A stretch of DNA of 64,000 nt from Cognatilysobacter claricitrinus (lineage in GTDB: Bacteria; Pseudomonadota; Gammaproteobacteria; Xanthomonadales; Xanthomonadaceae): positions 310,001 through 374,000 of the forward strand of contig NZ_BAAFZV010000003.1 of the NCBI RefSeq assembly GCF_045866565.1, written 5' to 3'. This document shows positions 44,438-53,241 of this stretch, in pieces (position 1 is the stretch's first letter; every line of letters starts with the position of its first letter). The position numbers were made by a program, and so were the translations under genes. The notes under the pieces were generated by a model. The model searched no databases and had not been told where the DNA came from. It saw only the letters and a list, made by a program, of their open reading frames with translations.

Positions 44438-47162
44438 CCAAGGCCTCCTCTTCCATTTCGTCTTCCCCGAACATCTCGCGCAAGCGAATGGTGTTGACGA
44501 CGTACTCAACCGTGCCGCCTTCAACGTCTGAAGGTGGGAAGCAGATGCTCCATGCGAGTACGGGGTCCGGCAGCCTGCTCTTCAGTTGCTCGTCTTTTAC
44601 AACCGGGGTAACGAACCGCAGGATTGCAAGCGGCCTACGCCCACGGACTTCGCAGAAGATCCGGGGTGGAAGCGTCTGCGGCAGGGCTTTGCCGTCACGC
44701 TCGCGCTCTTGTTTGAACGCGTCGGTGGCACTCTCTATCTGCGAGGCGCTCAGGCCAACCTTCTCGTCACCCGGAGAGCCGACGCGTCTGCTGGTGCCGC
44801 TAATGGCGAGGATGCCGTTCCGCAGAGCCTCTTCCCCAACCGACCGGACATACGAATTCATGCGGTGCGCTGCGAGTGTTTGTGGCAGCCCCTCACCTTT
44901 CTGCGCGCTTGCAAGAAGCACATCCCACTCTTTCAGCTCGCTGTCGGCACGCGCGGCGATGTAATCGCCCATAAGACGGGGATCCGTCAGCGGGTCCGCC
45001 AAATCGGCGCGGTAATTCCGCAGAAAATCACGTATCAGCTCAACGGGTGCCTTCTTGTAAAGGGTGCCACGGGTCGGGTGCTCTGCCTCGATACCGCTCG
45101 CCACGATTGATTTAACGAGCGCCTCTCCGGCTCTCACGTTCCGATCGAGCTGTTCGACGTCGACAGGGATCCTCGTCGTCTCAACGAGTTTCCCGGCGAG
45201 TCCGACTTTGACGGGTAGTGACTTGCCCGAGCCCATCTTGTTTCGGGCGGTCACGATCAGCGACTCGGGATGGCTTCGCACCGCGAGGCCGAATTGCTCC
45301 GGTGTCGCCTTCGCCAGCTCCATCCGCTTGAGCTGCGCCTGCAGGTCGTCCGTCGCCTCGTGGATATGGGTGTACCAGCCGACGCCGTCGGCTGGCATCC
45401 AGACGCGGCACAGATCCTGATAATCGCGCCTGTAACCGAACCAGCGGCCCATCTGCATCAGCGTGTCGTACATCACCGAGTTTCGGAGAAAGTAGCTGAC
45501 TGTCAGTCCTTCCAACGTCAGGCCTCGGGACAGTGAGAAGCCGCCGACGGCGATGACGGTAACGCCGTAGTCGCCGCTCTGATCGTAATCAAGCGGCTCG
45601 GAACGTTTCGACGCGTTCACCTCCACTACCCGGGTCCCTGCCAGCACCTCGTACAGGCGCGCCTGTACGGCCGGCCAGTCGCCTTTCTCAGCGTCTGAGT
45701 ATTCCTGCTGCCACGCGGCGTGGAGAGCCTTGATTTCAGTATTACGGAGCGCGCCAGCCCCTTTGGCCCCGTCCACGGCCACGGCATCGCGTACGCGACT
45801 GACGAGGTCCGACACCTGTGCACGCAGGCGCCCCTGCACGTCTGTGAAACGTGACGCGTTAATCAACATCGAAGCGTGCGCCGAGCGCTGCCCGCGTGCG
45901 TTGCGGATGGCGCGCGCGACGATGAAGGCGCGCACAGCGCGAACAAGACTGTCCGGCAGCCGGTCGACCGGATGATCGATCTTGTGCTTCATCGGCAAAT
46001 CGTCTTCGTTATCGTCGATCAGCCGGACGTGACGGTCCTGGGCGTCAAGAAATACAGTCTGCGCGCCGAAATAGTTTGAAGGTGCGTCGAGTCCGATAAT
46101 GAAGTGACGGGGAAACAGGTCCTGCTTCAGCGCATCGTCGTCGGTGTCCGGGTCGATGAAGATATTGGCGAACGGCGTCGCGGTGTAGCCGACGTAGCAG
46201 CTGCGATGGAACAGCGAAAGCAACTCGCGGATCTGACCGTTGATGCGCGTGACCTCATCCCGGGCATACGCCGTGTTGATCGACGCATTGTCGGCCTCGT
46301 CGTCGATCAGGAGCATGGGCTGGCTGACCATCTGCGTGCCTTGGTGGACGGAGTGCTCCTTCAGCCATTCGAGCAGGTTCTTGAGGGTGCTCGAGTTCTT
46401 CTTGATCACCAGAACCACCGGCACGTTGTACTGCCCGATCTGGCTCGTGTTCGTGGTTGCCGTCGCCTTGTTGAAGTCGCGAAGCGTATTGGTAAGCGAA
46501 ACTGGGAACTCCCGCTGGTCAAACGTGCCGACCCCGATGATTTTTTGCCTCTGCGCCTTGTTGGCGTGTCCGAGCCGCCCAGTGTCGCGCCCGATAAAGC
46601 CCTCGTCGATCCGTGCCTGGGTCTGATTCCGAAGGTTGTTGTGGATCCCCGCGATCACCACGATGAGGCGGTAGCCCGCATCGGCCGCTTTGCAGATGAG
46701 CCCGGTGTAATTTGCCGTCTTTCCGCTCTGGACGTGGCCCACGACCATGCCCCTTCGGCTCCACGGGCTGTTGTTCCCGGGATTGCCTAGACGGTCAAGA
46801 ATGCGGTCGGTCACGTTATCCGTGGCATCCACTACCGACTTTGGCAACCCTTTCAGGCTGAGCAGCCTGCGATAGCGGCTCCAGTAAAAATCGCCCATCT
46901 CGCCGTTAATGCGGGCCGCGCTCAGCCACGGCCGGAAGTCTTCCGCATCCACAACTGCACCGAGCCCCATGCTGATGCCGTGCTTTTCCTCGATCAGTCG
47001 CGCGAGTGCCTCGGCCTCGTTTTCGTCGATCTTCCCTGAAAACATCGGCGTAGCGCGAAGCTGCGCGACAATCTGACGGATCGACTCGGCGGTATGAGGC
47101 CCGGGTTGCGACGCCATATACATCGACGTCATACCTTCCAGGCTGCTGAGCATTGGGTTCAC
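44424..47162 (-). CDS. Z1-domain ATPase/helicase-like protein
   Basis: 912 residues. Walker A is GHVQSGKTANYTG (about 142-149), Walker B is MLLIDDEADNAS (about 284-291, a DEAD form), a TATPF motif lies near 327, and the motif VI-like QMGRWFGYRRDYQDLCRVW is in the Z1 domain proper. These are superfamily-2-like motor residues, all intact. The GTG start at 47162 overlaps the ATPase stop (GTGA). Comparative-genomics work by Iyer, Abhiman and Aravind linked Z1 proteins with MutL/MORC-like ATPases, nucleases and methylases in predicted restriction systems; this locus fits that picture. Confidence 0.92.
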   Translation of the reverse strand: MNPMLSSLEGMTSMYMASQPGPHTAESIRQIVAQLRATPMFSGKIDENEAEALARLIEEKHGISMGLGAVVDAEDFRPWLSAARINGEMGDFYWSRYRRLLSLKGLPKSVVDATDNVTDRILDRLGNPGNNSPWSRRGMVVGHVQSGKTANYTGLICKAADAGYRLIVVIAGIHNNLRNQTQARIDEGFIGRDTGRLGHANKAQRQKIIGVGTFDQREFPVSLTNTLRDFNKATATTNTSQIGQYNVPVVLVIKKNSSTLKNLLEWLKEHSVHQGTQMVSQPMLLIDDEADNASINTAYARDEVTRINGQIRELLSLFHRSCYVGYTATPFANIFIDPDTDDDALKQDLFPRHFIIGLDAPSNYFGAQTVFLDAQDRHVRLIDDNEDDLPMKHKIDHPVDRLPDSLVRAVRAFIVARAIRNARGQRSAHASMLINASRFTDVQGRLRAQVSDLVSRVRDAVAVDGAKGAGALRNTEIKALHAAWQQEYSDAEKGDWPAVQARLYEVLAGTRVVEVNASKRSEPLDYDQSGDYGVTVIAVGGFSLSRGLTLEGLTVSYFLRNSVMYDTLMQMGRWFGYRRDYQDLCRVWMPADGVGWYTHIHEATDDLQAQLKRMELAKATPEQFGLAVRSHPESLIVTARNKMGSGKSLPVKVGLAGKLVETTRIPVDVEQLDRNVRAGEALVKSIVASGIEAEHPTRGTLYKKAPVELIRDFLRNYRADLADPLTDPRLMGDYIAARADSELKEWDVLLASAQKGEGLPQTLAAHRMNSYVRSVGEEALRNGILAISGTSRRVGSPGDEKVGLSASQIESATDAFKQERERDGKALPQTLPPRIFCEVRGRRPLAILRFVTPVVKDEQLKSRLPDPVLAWSICFPPSDVEGGTVEYVVNTIRLREMFGEDEMEEEALGDTE

Positions 47163-48652
47163 GGCTGTCCCTCGTTCTCGAGTGTGCTAGCGACGATCCG
47201 CTGAGTGTCCTCCCAAGCTGACCGGAACGGATCGACGTCCTTCATCAGCGCCATGATCTCTGGGAGATTCTTTCGCGCCGCCAGAAGTACAGAAAGGGTC
47301 GACTGCACCGCTTGAGCCAGCGTGTCTTCATCTACCTGGTCCGCCACAATCTGCTCGGGCACGCCGGCGAGGTCCGCGTGGAGAGTCTCGATCGGAAGTG
47401 ACGCTCCGACGAGCGCAATGCAATTGAAGAATCCACGCTGTAAGTCGGGTGGGAGTCGCGCGGCAAAGTCGGCAAACGCGGGGTGCTCGGTGTTTGGGCG
47501 GTACGAGATCTGGCCCTCCGCACGTATGCGGTTCCACATAGGCAGTCTTTCTTGGTCGACCAGTTTCTGCCCGCGCTTCCGATAGGTACGCTTCGACCCG
47601 TCCTGGATGCGCTCGATCACCTTTTTCAACCGATCGCGAACCACCGGCGGCAGCTGCGCGGACGACTTCTTGACGTCGATCTTCCAGTCCGCGTCCATGC
47701 TGTTGGGGATGTCAATTCTGACGCGCGAGAGTTTGGTCAGCTCCGACTGTCGACAGAGCCCGAACCAGGTTCCGTGAAGGATGAGCCGCCTGCCACGGTA
47801 GAGATAAAACCCTTGCGACTTAAGATGACCCTCGGGGCCGGCGATGTCCTCCCAGTCCACGGTACTCATCTGCTTATGGTGGGGTAGGGTAAAGCTCTGG
47901 ATCTCGAGGTTTCCGCCAGTGAGAGGAAGTTTCTCTTCGGGGTCGGGAATGGTTGCCGGATTTGTTCGCCCGAAGGGATCCAAAGGTCGTAGCAGACGCC
48001 CGTTCAACAGGATCCGAAGGGGTTTGGCGTCGTCCATGAAGCGATGGAAGACAAGGCGGAGGTGCCGTTCCGTTTCGGCAACCCGATGATTTATGACTTC
48101 GGCGCGTTTTACGGGATTGTCCGCAATGCCTCCGGTCAGTCGGTCGAGCTTTTGCCAGAGCACAAGTGTGCCCACCGGCCCGAGGCGGTTGACATGAGGG
48201 ATTCCGGCGAGGTCATTGGGCAACTCGACGGCCCACTCATTGCGCGCGGCAACATCATCGAGATCCCAGACTGCCGCACTGGTCTTGCCGTACTTCCGAG
48301 ACACGACTGTAAGACGCCGGCATTGCGAAAAGCTGGCGCTTTTCAAACCGAGGCCGAAACGCCCGAGATCCGGCGCGTCGCGCGTGGCGAGCGGGTTCCG
48401 GCTGCCCGGACGCATGGCCGCGATCAGTTCGTCCTCGGTCATCCCTTTCCCGTCATCGACGACAGCGATCAATGGCTGATCCGCACATGCGTCGGTAATG
48501 ATCTGGATATGCCGCGCTTCAGCGGTAATCGAGTTGTCGATAATGTCCGAGATAGCGGTCTCGAACGAATAGCCGATGTCTCTCAGGCCCTCGATCAGCG
48601 AGGCTGCATGTGGGGTTGCGTCGGCTCTTCTCGGGCCAGGGTGCGTGGACAT
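47159..48652 (-). CDS. GHKL ATPase of the MutL/MORC-like restriction-associated type
   Basis: 497 residues, first gene of the four-gene operon. ATP-binding motifs: N box DIIDNSIT (residues 36-43), G1 VVDDGKGM (64-71) and G2 LGRFGLGLKSAS (97-108). The Glu that acts as general base in most GHKL ATPases is Asp36 here, and the dead copy nearby also has Asp, so this is a subfamily trait. The C-terminal half (RIDIPNSMDADWKIDVKKSSAQLP) is the MORC/S5-type domain. It probably acts as an ATP-driven clamp that licenses the downstream nuclease. Confidence 0.9.
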   Translation of the reverse strand: MSTHPGPRRADATPHAASLIEGLRDIGYSFETAISDIIDNSITAEARHIQIITDACADQPLIAVVDDGKGMTEDELIAAMRPGSRNPLATRDAPDLGRFGLGLKSASFSQCRRLTVVSRKYGKTSAAVWDLDDVAARNEWAVELPNDLAGIPHVNRLGPVGTLVLWQKLDRLTGGIADNPVKRAEVINHRVAETERHLRLVFHRFMDDAKPLRILLNGRLLRPLDPFGRTNPATIPDPEEKLPLTGGNLEIQSFTLPHHKQMSTVDWEDIAGPEGHLKSQGFYLYRGRRLILHGTWFGLCRQSELTKLSRVRIDIPNSMDADWKIDVKKSSAQLPPVVRDRLKKVIERIQDGSKRTYRKRGQKLVDQERLPMWNRIRAEGQISYRPNTEHPAFADFAARLPPDLQRGFFNCIALVGASLPIETLHADLAGVPEQIVADQVDEDTLAQAVQSTLSVLLAARKNLPEIMALMKDVDPFRSAWEDTQRIVASTLENEGQP

Positions 48653-49046
48653 GGCGTCGCTCGATATTTCTACCGAGTCTAACCAGGGCGAGTGTCCTCC
48701 GTGCCGGCTGCCGTAGAGCTGAGCAGCATGGCCGCGGCGCTCGCTTTAAGACTCTTCCCCGGACTGGCAATAAGCATGCGATTCATTCGACGCAAGACGC
48801 GGAAGCTGCGCTATTCGGCCTGCCATCGGAGTGAGGGCTTCAAGATCAAATTACGTTCGGGGAATGGGTGCGCACGAGCAGTACGGTTAAGGCCCCCAAT
48901 TCATCTGGCAGGAAATGGGGTCAAGTTGCATTTCTGCTGGGATTGACCTGACGGCCGCTAGGGCGCCCCTGCATGGCAAGTACCGTGCTCACGGTTTTGC
49001 GCCTGGCATGCCCCGCGGTAATCGATGAGGTTGCTAGGCTCGTGCG
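48653..49046. other. right flank of the accessory island, no gene
   Basis: 394 bases with a lower GC content than the core. It should hold the promoter of the four-gene operon near 48660-48720 (minus strand). Nothing here codes for a recognisable protein. Confidence 0.4.
48907..48948. repeat. imperfect palindromic element, REP-like remnant
   Basis: GGTCAA (48919-48924) is mirrored by TTGACC (48943-48948), and GCAGGAAATG is mirrored by CATTTCTGC inside it. The GGGGTCAA...CATTT pattern resembles REP-type palindromes. Only one copy was noticed in the window. Confidence 0.35.
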
Positions 49047-50318
49047 ATGACGCCCGAAGCCGACCCCCGCGTCACCGCACTCCAACGCCGCAAGCGCTTC
49101 GCCGCCGCGCTGCTCATCTTCGCCGCGCTCGTCCTGCTCGCAGCCCGCATTGCCCAGCAGCACGCGCCCCACTGGTCACTCAGCCTCCTCGCCGCCATGG
49201 CCGAAGCCGCCCTCGTCGGTGGGCTCGCCGACTGGTTCGCCGTCGTCGCGTTGTTCCGCCATCCGCTCGGCCAGCACTGGATTCCGCACACGGCGATCAT
49301 CCCGACGCGCAAGGACGCCATCGGCGAGAGCCTGGCGGACTTCATCGCGAATCATTTCCTCGGGCGCGAGCAGGTGGCGGAGAAGTTGCGCGAGGTCGAC
49401 ATCGGTGCGGCGCTCGCGCGTCGATTGACGGATGCGGATACGTCGCGCGCAGTGGGGCGGGCGATGGCGCGCGGGTTGGCGCGGGTGCTCGACGTGCTGT
49501 CCGACGAGCGCCTGCTGCGCTTCGCGCACGACATGTCGCGTGAGCGGTTGCGGGGCCTCGATCTCTCGGGCCTGGCGGCGCTCGGCATCGAGCGGTTCAC
49601 CGCGGACGGCCGCCACCAGGCGCTGGTCACCGACGTGCTGCGGTTCCTGTCCGACAAGCTGCAGTCGCCGTCGGTCCAGGACGAGGTGAAGCGTCGCGTG
49701 GGCCGCGAGGTGGGCCGCGTGCTGCGCTGGCTGGGCGCGGACGAGTACGCGTCGAACCGGCTGATTTCGGCGGGCATCGAGCTGATCGGCGAGATGGCGG
49801 AAGACCCCGACCACGAGCTGCGCCAGTACGTCGAAGGGCAGGTGCAGGCGTTCGCCGCGCGCCTGCGCACCGACGAGCGCCTGCGCGCCGAGGTCGAGGC
49901 GTTCCGCGATCGCCTGCTCGACAGCGACGATTTCCGCGCCTACGTGCGTTCGCTGCTGGGCGACCTGGTGCGCTGGGTCGACGAGGACGCGGCGCGCGAC
50001 GACTCGGTGATCGCGTCACGCGTCGCACAGGGCCTGCAGGCCGTCGGCGAGCGCTTGCTCGAGGATGCCGATCTGCGCGACTGGGTGTCGTCCAGCGTGC
50101 GCGATACCGTCGAGCCGTTGATCGACGAACATCGCGATGCGATCCGGCGCTTCATCGTCGACCGCATCCATCGCTGGAACGCCGAGGAGATGACGCGCGA
50201 GCTGGAGCTGGCGGTCGGCAGCGACCTGCAGTTCATCCGCTACAACGGCACGGCGGTGGGCGCGTTGATCGGCGGGCTGATCTTCGGCGTGACGCAGCTG
50301 ATCGCGCGCATCGCCTGA
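49047..50318 (+). CDS. DUF445-family membrane protein
   Basis: 423 residues: a hydrophobic segment near the N-terminus (about 20-35), the family signature AEAALVGGLADWFAVVALFRHPLG, a long helical middle (about 85-390) and a final membrane segment (GALIGGLIFGVTQLIARI). The function of the family is unknown. First core gene to the right of the accessory island. Confidence 0.88.
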   Translation: MTPEADPRVTALQRRKRFAAALLIFAALVLLAARIAQQHAPHWSLSLLAAMAEAALVGGLADWFAVVALFRHPLGQHWIPHTAIIPTRKDAIGESLADFIANHFLGREQVAEKLREVDIGAALARRLTDADTSRAVGRAMARGLARVLDVLSDERLLRFAHDMSRERLRGLDLSGLAALGIERFTADGRHQALVTDVLRFLSDKLQSPSVQDEVKRRVGREVGRVLRWLGADEYASNRLISAGIELIGEMAEDPDHELRQYVEGQVQAFAARLRTDERLRAEVEAFRDRLLDSDDFRAYVRSLLGDLVRWVDEDAARDDSVIASRVAQGLQAVGERLLEDADLRDWVSSSVRDTVEPLIDEHRDAIRRFIVDRIHRWNAEEMTRELELAVGSDLQFIRYNGTAVGALIGGLIFGVTQLIARIA

Positions 50319-50321
50319 CGC

Positions 50322-50864
50322 TCAGTCGCGGTCGGCGTCGCCCGTTGCCGCGGTGCCGAGCAGCGCGTGGTACTGCGCCGGTGAGAGCTTCGGTACCGTT
50401 TTGAGGAACGCGACCAGCGACCAGATCTTCGCGTCGTCGTGCGTGCGGCCCCACGCGGGCATCGCGCTCATCTTGATGCCGTGCTTGATGATCCAGAACG
50501 CCTCGGCATCGTTGTCGATGCCGTCCTCGGCGAGGTTCGGCGGCTGCGGGTACAGGCCGGCGCGCAGTTCGCTCGAGGTCTTGCCCGGTGCGAGGTGGCA
50601 ACCCGTGCATTCCTCGGCATATTCGTGCGCGCCGGCGGCGATGCGGGACGGGTCGGCGAGGTCGTTGGGCACGGTCACGTCCTTCGCTGCGCGTTCGGTC
50701 GATGCGTCGCGCAGGCGATCGATCATGTGCAGCGTCATCGGCGTATGCGCGACATCGGCGCCGATCGGATACAGCCCGGAGCCGGCGTAGGCGAAGCCAC
50801 CAATGGCGACGACCAGCAGCGTGACGAGGACGCCGAGCAGGAAAGCGCGAACGGACGGGCTCAT
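50322..50864 (-). CDS. membrane-anchored c-type cytochrome
   Basis: 180 residues with one N-terminal membrane helix (residues 5-27), a single haem-binding CTGCH motif near residue 90, and a distal Met in MSAMPAWG. It sits on the periplasmic side of the membrane and carries electrons. No oxidase or dehydrogenase gene is adjacent, so its partner is unknown. Convergent with the DUF445 gene, with three bases between the stops. Confidence 0.87.
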   Translation of the reverse strand: MSPSVRAFLLGVLVTLLVVAIGGFAYAGSGLYPIGADVAHTPMTLHMIDRLRDASTERAAKDVTVPNDLADPSRIAAGAHEYAEECTGCHLAPGKTSSELRAGLYPQPPNLAEDGIDNDAEAFWIIKHGIKMSAMPAWGRTHDDAKIWSLVAFLKTVPKLSPAQYHALLGTAATGDADRD

Positions 50865-51010
50865 GGCTGGACTCGCGTATTGGGGTCGGCCGAGTCTCCG
50901 GCGGCTGCCGTGGCGGGTGCGTCATGACGGGTGCCGCGCCCGGACGCCGGTCTCGGCACGCACGCGCGGGGCCGTCTACGCTTGGGCGATCGTTTCCCGA
51001 GGCTCCCGCC

Positions 51011-52381
51011 ATGCGCCGCACGCTCCCCGTACTCGCCTTGATGCTCGCCACCCCGGTCTTCGCGGCCGACGCGCCGCAGCCGCCCGCCGGCAACCCGAAG
51101 CTCTACGACATCGGCTCGGCGCCCTCCGCCGCCCGCATCGAAGCCGATGTCCGCAAGCTCGTCTCGTTCGGCACCCGGCACACGCTGTCGGACCAGACCT
51201 CCGACACGCGCGGCATCGGCGCGGCGACGCGCTGGATCTACGCGGAGTTCCAGAAGATCTCGAAGGATTGCGGCGGTTGCCTCGACGTGCGCTATGTCGA
51301 AGGCACGGTGCAGGGCGAGCCGCGCATCCCGGGGCCGCTGAAGGTGATCAGCGTGATCGCGATCCAGCGCGGTACGAGCGATCCGAATCGTTACGTGATG
51401 ATGAGTGGCGACATCGATTCGCGCGTGAGCGACGTGATGAACGCGACGGCCGATGCGCCGGGCGCGAACGACAACGCTTCGGGGATGGCCGGCACCATCG
51501 AAGCCGCACGCGTGCTGACGAAGTACAGGTTCCCGGCGTCGATCGTGTACGGCGCGCTGTCGGGTGAGGAGCAGGGCCTGTTCGGCGGCAAGTTCGTCGC
51601 GGCCGAGGCGAAGAAGAACGGCTGGCGCCTGGAAGCCGAACTCAACAACGACATGATCGGCAACTCGTCGGGCATCAATGGCGTGGTCGATAACACCACG
51701 GCGCGCGTGTTCTCCGAAGGCGTGCGCATCGTCGAGACGGCGGATGAAGCCAAGCAGCGCCGCTTCGAAGGCGGCGAGGACGATTCGCCGTCGCGCAACC
51801 TCGGGCGTTACATCGACCGCATGGCCGACTACGTGCCCAACCTCGACGTGATGATGGTCTACCGCCTCGACCGCTTCGGTCGCGGCGGCCACCACCGCCC
51901 GTTCAACGAGGCGGGCTATCCGGGCGTGCGCGTCATGGAGACGAACGAGAACTACGATCGTCAGCACCAGGACCTGCGCACCGAGAACGGTCGCAAGTAC
52001 GGCGACGTGATCGAAGGTGTCGACTTCGCTTATGCGGCCAAGCTGACCGCTCTCGATGCGGTGAGTCTCGCGGGCATGGCGTGGGCACCGCCACCGCCGG
52101 CAGGCGTCAAGATCGAAGGCGCGGTGACCGCCGACACCACGCTGAAGTGGACGCGCCCGGATGCGAAGCAGGCGCCGAATCTCGCGGGCTACAAGGTGTA
52201 CTGGCGCCTCACCACGGATTCGCAGTGGACGCATTCGCGCTACGTCGGCGACGTCACGGCGTACACGCTGAAGAACGTGGTGATCGACAACTACTTCTTC
52301 GGGGTGGCCGCGGTTGCGAAGGACGGCACCGAAAGCCCGGTGGTGTTTCCCGGCGCGGCCGGAAGCTTCGGCGCGTATTGA
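51011..52381 (+). CDS. secreted M28-family metallopeptidase with C-terminal FnIII-like domain
   Basis: 456 residues: signal peptide 1-19 (VFAA), M28 zinc-peptidase domain (about 40-370) and an FnIII-like domain (about 375-456, TLKWTRPDAKQAPNLAGYKVYW). Metal-site segments are MSGDIDSRVSD, PGANDNASG, LSGEEQGLFGG (Glu186/187), NNDMIGNS and RGGHHRPFNEAGYP. The first ligand is usually His in an HxD motif, but here the sequence is DID (Asp134), so metal binding may differ. ATG 51011 begins the signal peptide. Likely an aminopeptidase acting outside the inner membrane. Confidence 0.88.
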   Translation: MRRTLPVLALMLATPVFAADAPQPPAGNPKLYDIGSAPSAARIEADVRKLVSFGTRHTLSDQTSDTRGIGAATRWIYAEFQKISKDCGGCLDVRYVEGTVQGEPRIPGPLKVISVIAIQRGTSDPNRYVMMSGDIDSRVSDVMNATADAPGANDNASGMAGTIEAARVLTKYRFPASIVYGALSGEEQGLFGGKFVAAEAKKNGWRLEAELNNDMIGNSSGINGVVDNTTARVFSEGVRIVETADEAKQRRFEGGEDDSPSRNLGRYIDRMADYVPNLDVMMVYRLDRFGRGGHHRPFNEAGYPGVRVMETNENYDRQHQDLRTENGRKYGDVIEGVDFAYAAKLTALDAVSLAGMAWAPPPPAGVKIEGAVTADTTLKWTRPDAKQAPNLAGYKVYWRLTTDSQWTHSRYVGDVTAYTLKNVVIDNYFFGVAAVAKDGTESPVVFPGAAGSFGAY

Positions 52382-52456
52382 GCGCCCATCGCCCGGTAAC
52401 CGCCCGCGGTGACGGCGCATCTGTGCGCGGCCGCGGGTGGTCGGCGACGCGCGTTT

Positions 52457-52708
52457 TTACGAGCGTTCGCCGAACGGTCCGGGTTGGCGCAGCGCGATGT
52501 CGATCATCGCGTCGTCCATGTCGCTGGCGACGCCGAAACCTGTGAGCGCGATCGACTGCGACAGCTCCGGCGAGAGCGCCGAGAACGCGAGCACGATGCC
52601 GCCGAGCGAGCTCAGCGGACCCTCGCGTGCGAGCGCGTGCGGTTGCGGCAGGATCGCGGGCACGAGCAGCCGCAATCCGTCGGCCCGTCCGTAGATATCG
52701 AAGTGCAT
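52457..52708 (-). CDS. small hypothetical protein, 83 aa
   Basis: Begins MHFDIYGRADGLRLLVPAIL and is soluble with one mildly hydrophobic stretch. GGGAGG lies 5 bases before the ATG, a strong start signal. No family recognised. It stands alone, convergent with the M28 peptidase. Confidence 0.66.
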   Translation of the reverse strand: MHFDIYGRADGLRLLVPAILPQPHALAREGPLSSLGGIVLAFSALSPELSQSIALTGFGVASDMDDAMIDIALRQPGPFGERS

Positions 52709-52748
52709 GCAACCTCCCACGGCGGGCACGCCGGTGTTCGTGCAGATG

Positions 52749-52779
52749 GCAAAAAGCCCCGCGTCGCGACCGGGGCTTC
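52749..52779 (-). terminator. intrinsic terminator on the minus strand without an obvious gene
   Basis: On the minus strand AAGCCCCG, 9-base loop, CGGGGCTT followed by TTT. It lies upstream of the 83-aa gene, so it must end some other transcript arriving from beyond 52780. Confidence 0.65.
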
Positions 52780-52862
52780 CGTTCTGCCTTCTCCCTTTTG
52801 GCACCTTTTCGCAGGTGCTGCGGCCAGGAGGACGCCGCATCCCCACCCTCTGCGCCTTGCTG

Positions 52863-52991
52863 TTACTTGAGCGTGACGCCACGCCGCCGTTGATGCGCCT
52901 TGCGTGAATTGCGAACCGTCGCGTGCACGTAACGCGCGCAGGTCGACGGTGGGATGCGCGCACCGCGCGCGCGATCCGATGAGCGTGCCAT
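52863..52991 (-). CDS. possible 42-aa basic protein before the orphan terminator
   Basis: MARSSDRARGARIPPSTCARYVHATVRNSRKAHQRRRGVTLK is the product in outline (positions 52991 to 52863), with 12 Arg/Lys-rich positions. It is the only frame that would explain the minus-strand terminator 85 bases downstream. It overlaps nothing but the first two bases of the opposite-strand 83-aa gene. There is no good ribosome-binding site, so a small RNA is as likely. Confidence 0.25.
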   Translation of the reverse strand: MARSSDRARGARIPPSTCARYVHATVRNSRKAHQRRRGVTLK

Positions 52992-53241
52992 GACCAGCGA
53001 TCCACCCGGCATGGACGCCGCCGACCCGGGCCAGCAGGGCCTCGACGACATCCAGTGGCATTGCGCCACCAACGAGGGATGGCGACATCCGCCCGAGTGC
53101 GCTGCGCCGCTTCCCGCACCGCCTGCACGCGTGGCGCCTCGCGCGGCATTGGCCGTGCCCGGTCGCGTGGTCGACATGGCCACGTGGCGCGAACGGCGCG
53201 GCGACCGGCAGGGCGCGCGCGGCGCGCAGGCATCGCCATGA
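52990..53241 (+). CDS. small hypothetical protein, 83 aa (first of a pair)
   Basis: Begins MTSDPPGMDAADPGQQGLDDIQW; Pro/Ala-rich, with WHCATNEGWRHPPECAA near the middle. Soluble, mostly disordered. Its stop overlaps the next ATG (ATGA), which supports both as real genes. No family recognised. Confidence 0.5.
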   Translation: MTSDPPGMDAADPGQQGLDDIQWHCATNEGWRHPPECAAPLPAPPARVAPRAALAVPGRVVDMATWRERRGDRQGARGAQASP

